From the NCBI GenBank assembly GCA_037962975.1, contig CM075676.1, forward strand, positions 31,367,001 through 31,431,000: a stretch of DNA of 64,000 nucleotides, written 5' to 3'. Positions 60,715-64,000 of this stretch are shown here, in pieces. The position numbers and the translations under genes were made by a program. The first letter of the stretch is position 1; each line of letters opens with the position of its first letter. This DNA is from Clitoria ternatea (taxonomy: Eukaryota; Streptophyta; Magnoliopsida; Fabales; Fabaceae). A model generated the notes under the pieces. The model saw nothing but the letters and a program-made list of their open reading frames with translations, was not told where the DNA came from and did no database searches.

Positions 60715-61035
60715 TGAGATTAACAGGACGTCTCGTCCAAATTAATCTCGCTCCGCCTTTTTAAAGAGATAAAAAAAAAATGAGATTAACAGGACGTCTC
60801 GTCCAAATTAACCTCGCTCCTCCTTTTTAAAGAGATATTTAAAAAATGAGATTAACAGGACGTCTCGTCCAAATTAACCTCGCTCCTCCTTTTTCTTAAA
60901 GAAATATTAAAAAAAATGAGATTAACAGGACGTCTCGTCCAAATTAACCTCGCTCCTCCTTTTTAAAGAAATATTTTAAATATGAGATTAACAGGACGTC
61001 TCGTCCAAATTAATCTCGCTCCTCCTTTTGATAGC
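60715..61035. repeat. 66-bp tandem repeat (5 copies) in Ogre-like LTR
   Basis: TGAGATTAACAGGACGTCTC starts each unit at 60715, 60781, 60847, 60917 and 60983. The units hold AACCTCGCTCCTCC and end in an A/T-rich spacer of varying length. They lie in the R-U5 part of the minus-strand LTR. GGACGTCTCGTCC is itself partly palindromic. Confidence 0.88.
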
Positions 61036-61819
61036 AAGACAAAAAGGAAACTCTAAAAATTAAATAAAAAAAGGTGGGCCCGACAGGAACTGTTTCCCGC
61101 TCCTACGTATTCTCGAGCTTTCGAGAAATCAGGGTCACGTAGTTCTTTAAAATGTTTTTTTTAGGAAAAAGATTAGGAAGATATTGATAGTTATTATTTT
61201 AGTGAAGAATCCATACAAGGCGAAGTGCTTCGCACGTGCATGGATCTTATAAAAACTGTGTAGACGGAAGTATTTTCCGTACGACACTGATTAAAAAATG
61301 GAAATCTTTAGGCTAGAAAACAAAACATGTGCAAAACTTATTACTCATTTTTTATCATTATTTTATTATTATTTTTTATTTATTTTTATTTTTATTTTTA
61401 TTAAAAAAGCATACTATATTTAAAATAACATGGAAATGAAAAACTTGGAAATGAAATGAAACTTGCTGGAAGAAGAAATGAAACTACATAATAACAACTA
61501 CAAAGAAAAGAGAAGAAAAGAAAAGAACATAATAACCTGGAAATGAAAAAGACTTGCTGGAAGGTGCAACAGAGAAGAGGAGAAAATGGAAACAGGGAGC
61601 AACGGAGAAGGAGAAAAGAACCAGTCCCTTGCTTCTGCTTGATTCATCTCTATTTATAGCCAAGGAAAGACTTTGCTTTTCCATTTAATAATCTTAATGG
61701 AGCCATGATCCTTGCATAATTGGTGTAGTGGAGCATTATCATGTCTGCTTAGTGGTGAATGATTAACATGGTGCGATGCAAGGCTGTCCCATTCAATCTG
61801 GAACTCAAATTTGAACTAA

Positions 61820-62105
61820 ATGAATAGATTCATTTTCTAAATGAATAGATTCATTTAGTGTATTTGTTCATCAAAATTGAAATGAATTGATTCATGGAAG
61901 AAATGAATAGATTCATGGTGATTAATCATTGATTTTCCATGTGTCCAGTCGCATGAATCGATTCAAAAATCATATCCTGGGCCATAATTCACGTGTGAAT
62001 CGATTCAAGTGGGCTATGAATCGATTCAAACCACTTGAAATTGAATTTTTGGGGCTGTTTCACGCATGAATCGATTCATGCATGTGTTGAATCGATTCAT
62101 GATGC
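61820..62105. repeat. Dispersed GAATCGATTC palindromes in Ogre-like U3
   Basis: At least nine copies of the near-palindrome TGAAT(C/A/T)GATTCA occur within about 285 bp, at irregular spacing. Five have the perfect GAATCGATTC core. They lie upstream of the minus-strand TATA box, so they could be repeated factor-binding sites of the LTR promoter. Confidence 0.75.
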
Positions 62106-62722
62106 TGTTTGGTGCTTTTTCATTCTCCTTTTTACGCATCACAAACTTGCTCGCGTATTTGAGGGATGATGCGTGCCAAATTTGAAAAAGAGTCCAACAT
62201 GAAAGTTGTAGATCTTTCTCTTAGCTTTAATTTGATATATGGCACAAAATTTTTCATCAAGAAATGAGGGAGATATGACCCATCTACGAAAACTGCTCCA
62301 GAGTGTGACAGAAATACATTTGAAAGCAAAATAAATTCACTGGGCAAAAAGGGTGGAGAATTAGCTTTTGTGGCCTTCATGAAGTTTGTAGATATCTCTG
62401 ATGTGGAGCCATAGGAAAAAGAATGGGGTCATTTCAGTATCATATGAGGGAGATATGAATTTTTTCTTAAAGATGTGCAGAGCAGTCCTGAAACTGGAGC
62501 AAGTCTAGGAAGATTATTAAAACTGTACCAATTGGTAAGGATTTAGCCTTCAAGGTCTTCAGAAAAGTCGTAGACAATTTTGTTACGAAAATTTAGAGAC
62601 CGGGTTTGCGCAAATCAAAGATTGTATGAAGGAGTTATGAATTTTCAAATGAACCATGCGCATAAAAGAGTGCTCAAAGGACGGAACTGTACCAATTGGC
62701 CGGACAAAAAGAGGTGTTCACA

Positions 62723-62740
62723 GATGCCCCTCTTTACTTC
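62723..62740 (-). other. Polypurine tract of the Ogre-like element
   Basis: On the minus strand GAAGTAAAGAGGGGCATC ends two bases before the LTR start TGTGAACACC/TGAACACC. It fits the plus-strand primer position and fixes the element's orientation. Confidence 0.65.
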
Positions 62741-64000
62741 TTTTTCACAAAAGAAACACGAAGCTTTCCGTGTTTTGAAGTGAAAATGAAGTAAAGATAT
62801 GAACACCGATGTAGGGGGCCAAGTGGGACCTCTTGATCGGTATGGCAACTGATGGTGTGGGCAATCCACTTCTGTTTCTCTTCTTTTCTCCTCTCCTTTT
62901 TTTTGTTTTTTTGTTTTCTTTTTTTTTTTTTTGTTTTCTTTTTTTTTTTGAACTCTGAATTGATCGGAAAAAATTCTTTTAGTGAGAAGATCAGGATTGA
63001 TCCCCGGTAGACTAGAAGGTAAAGGGTGCCTGCATAGGTGAACGGAAAGTAAATGGGTGCCTGAATAGGCGGACAGGAAAGTGAAAGGTGCCTGAATAGG
63101 AGGACAGGAAAGTAAAGGGTGCCTGAATAGGCGGACGGAAAGTAAAGGATGCCTTGATAGGCGACTGGAAATGCCTTGATAGGCGAACGGAAAGTAAAGG
63201 ATGCCTTGATAGGTGAGTGGAAAATAAAGGATGCCTTGATAGGCTACTAGAAAATAAAGGATGCCTTGATAGGCGGCTGGAAAATAAAGGATGCCTTGAT
63301 AGGCGGCTGGAAGATAAAGGATGCCTTGATAGGCTGCTGGAAAATAAAGGATGCCTTGATAGGCGGCTGGAAGATAAAGGATGCCTTGATAGGTGGCTGG
63401 AAAATAAAGGATGCCTTGATAAGTGGCTGAAAAATAAAGGATGCCTTGATAGGCGGCTGGAAAATAAAGGATGCCTTGATAGGCGGCTGGAAAATAAAGG
63501 ATGCCTTGATAGGCGGCTGGAAGATAAAGGATGCCTTGATAGGCTGCTGGAAAATAAAGGATGCCTTGATAGGCGGCTGGAAAATAAAGGATGCCTTGAT
63601 AGGCTGCTGGAAGATAAAGGATGCCTTGATAGGCTGCTGGAAAATAAAGGATGCCTTGATAGGCGGCTGGAAAATAAAGGATGCCTTGATAGGCGGCTGG
63701 AAAATAAAGGATGCCTTGATAGGCGGCTGGAAGATAAAAGATGCCTTGATAGGCTGCTGGAAAATAAAGGATGCCTTGATAGGCGGCTGGAAGATAAAGG
63801 ATGCCTTGATAGGCGACTGGATGGAAGGGATTGAAGGGATCTCGGGAAACAGCTTCTTGACTGAAAGAAAAGTCTGGGGTCCATTGGGGATGCATGATGG
63901 GCTTACTAAAGGAAAGAAAATCTGGGGATGATTCAGTTCAAGCTATCTTGGATGATTCGGGGAACTGCTTTTTGATTAGGAGAGAGAAGAAATGGGGGAA
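62741..64000 (-). other. 3' UTR of the Ogre-like element
   Basis: No retroelement domain is seen before the window edge. A poly-T/poly-A-rich stretch lies at 62880-62950. It is followed by the 30-bp minisatellite and a G/A-rich flank to 64000. Long 3' UTRs with tandem arrays between pol and the 3' LTR are described for Ogre/Tat elements. Confidence 0.55.
63014..63820. repeat. 30-bp minisatellite (about 26 copies)
   Basis: The consensus unit begins AGGCGGCTGGAAAATAAAGG and ends ATGCCTTGAT. From 63181 to about 63810, twenty-one units follow with exactly 30-bp period. Left of that the units are more diverged (GTGCCTGAATAGG) and one is shortened near 63165. Variation is mostly CGG/CTG and AAA/AAG at two sites. 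Because 30 is a multiple of three and the unit lacks stops in several frames, long decapeptide-repeat frames appear on both strands. I regard them as by-products. Confidence 0.92.

Larger units (their letters stand above)
60374..62720 (-). mobile_element. 3' LTR of an Ogre-like Ty3/gypsy element (2.35 kb)
   Basis: The ends are TGAACAC (60374) and GTGTTCA (62720), a perfect 7-bp inverted pair. TGTCACGACC at 60381 and GGGAGTCGCCACCAA at about 60442 are typical of Ogre LTRs in legumes. The minus orientation follows from a minus-strand TATA box (GGCTATAAATAGAG, 61648-61661) and a polypurine tract to the right. The element body extends right and past the window. The LTR inserted into the 3' UTR of Tat B. 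Confidence 0.78.

Noticed and set aside
63181..63810. CRISPR-like array with 30-bp units
   Set aside because: The units are contiguous, with no unique spacers between repeats, and the DNA is from a plant nucleus.
62645..63895. Decapeptide-repeat proteins of up to 416 residues on both strands
   Set aside because: The frames exist on both strands and in more than one phase because the 30-bp unit is a multiple of three and lacks stops. The region is the 3' UTR of an Ogre-like element.

Overview
This window looks like nuclear DNA of a flowering plant. It is AT-rich (GC-rich only in some transposon arms) and contains one host gene with a GT-AG intron in a dense bed of nested transposons. The transposon families (Ty3/gypsy chromovirus with very long LTRs, Tat and Ogre-like elements with tandem repeats in the 3' UTR, Ty1/copia, Stowaway, hAT) fit a dicot, and a legume is my best guess. 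The species cannot be fixed from the sequence alone.

Layout. 1-3418: left end of a minus-strand chromovirus remnant (T1) with a GC-rich hAT MITE inserted in its LTR region. 3421-15312: a plus-strand Tekay-like chromovirus (T2) with a 4.4-kb 5' LTR, a decayed gag-pol, and a 3' LTR cut at 15312. 15313-20640: a decayed Ty1/copia gag and a long copia LTR, split by a 2,211-bp solo LTR with a perfect GGGTG target-site duplication (TSD). 20646-23655: unassigned. 23656-30255: a Stowaway MITE split by a young, almost intact Ty1/copia element (194-bp LTRs differing at 3 positions, TSD ATAAA, full 1,168-residue pol ORF).

31098-34122 (minus strand): the only host gene I can support, an LRR receptor-like pseudokinase of two exons encoding 643 residues. 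34500-39560: small inverted-repeat elements (a fold-back element, a Stowaway MITE, a Tourist-like MITE). 39365-45170: a nest with inverted outer arms, a LINE 3' remnant, and a 4.6-kb LTR element with no coding capacity.

46543-60373: two Tat-lineage elements in tandem sharing a middle LTR (LTR1, internal A, LTR2, internal B). Both are broken by stop codons, mostly of the C-to-T or G-to-A type. Internal B is cut by the LTR of a minus-strand Ogre-like element (60374-62720). Its 3' UTR, to the right, carries a 30-bp minisatellite that runs nearly to the window edge.

The most interesting structural theme is a TATA box followed within about 90-200 bases by an AG|GTAA(G/T) donor site in the T1, T2 and solo long LTRs, with an acceptor directly before the T2 gag ATG. 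The intact copia has the same layout (leader donor, acceptor just before gag) plus a separate pol ORF. This suggests leader introns that remove kilobases of U5 or leader from the gag mRNA. It is an inference and needs RNA evidence.
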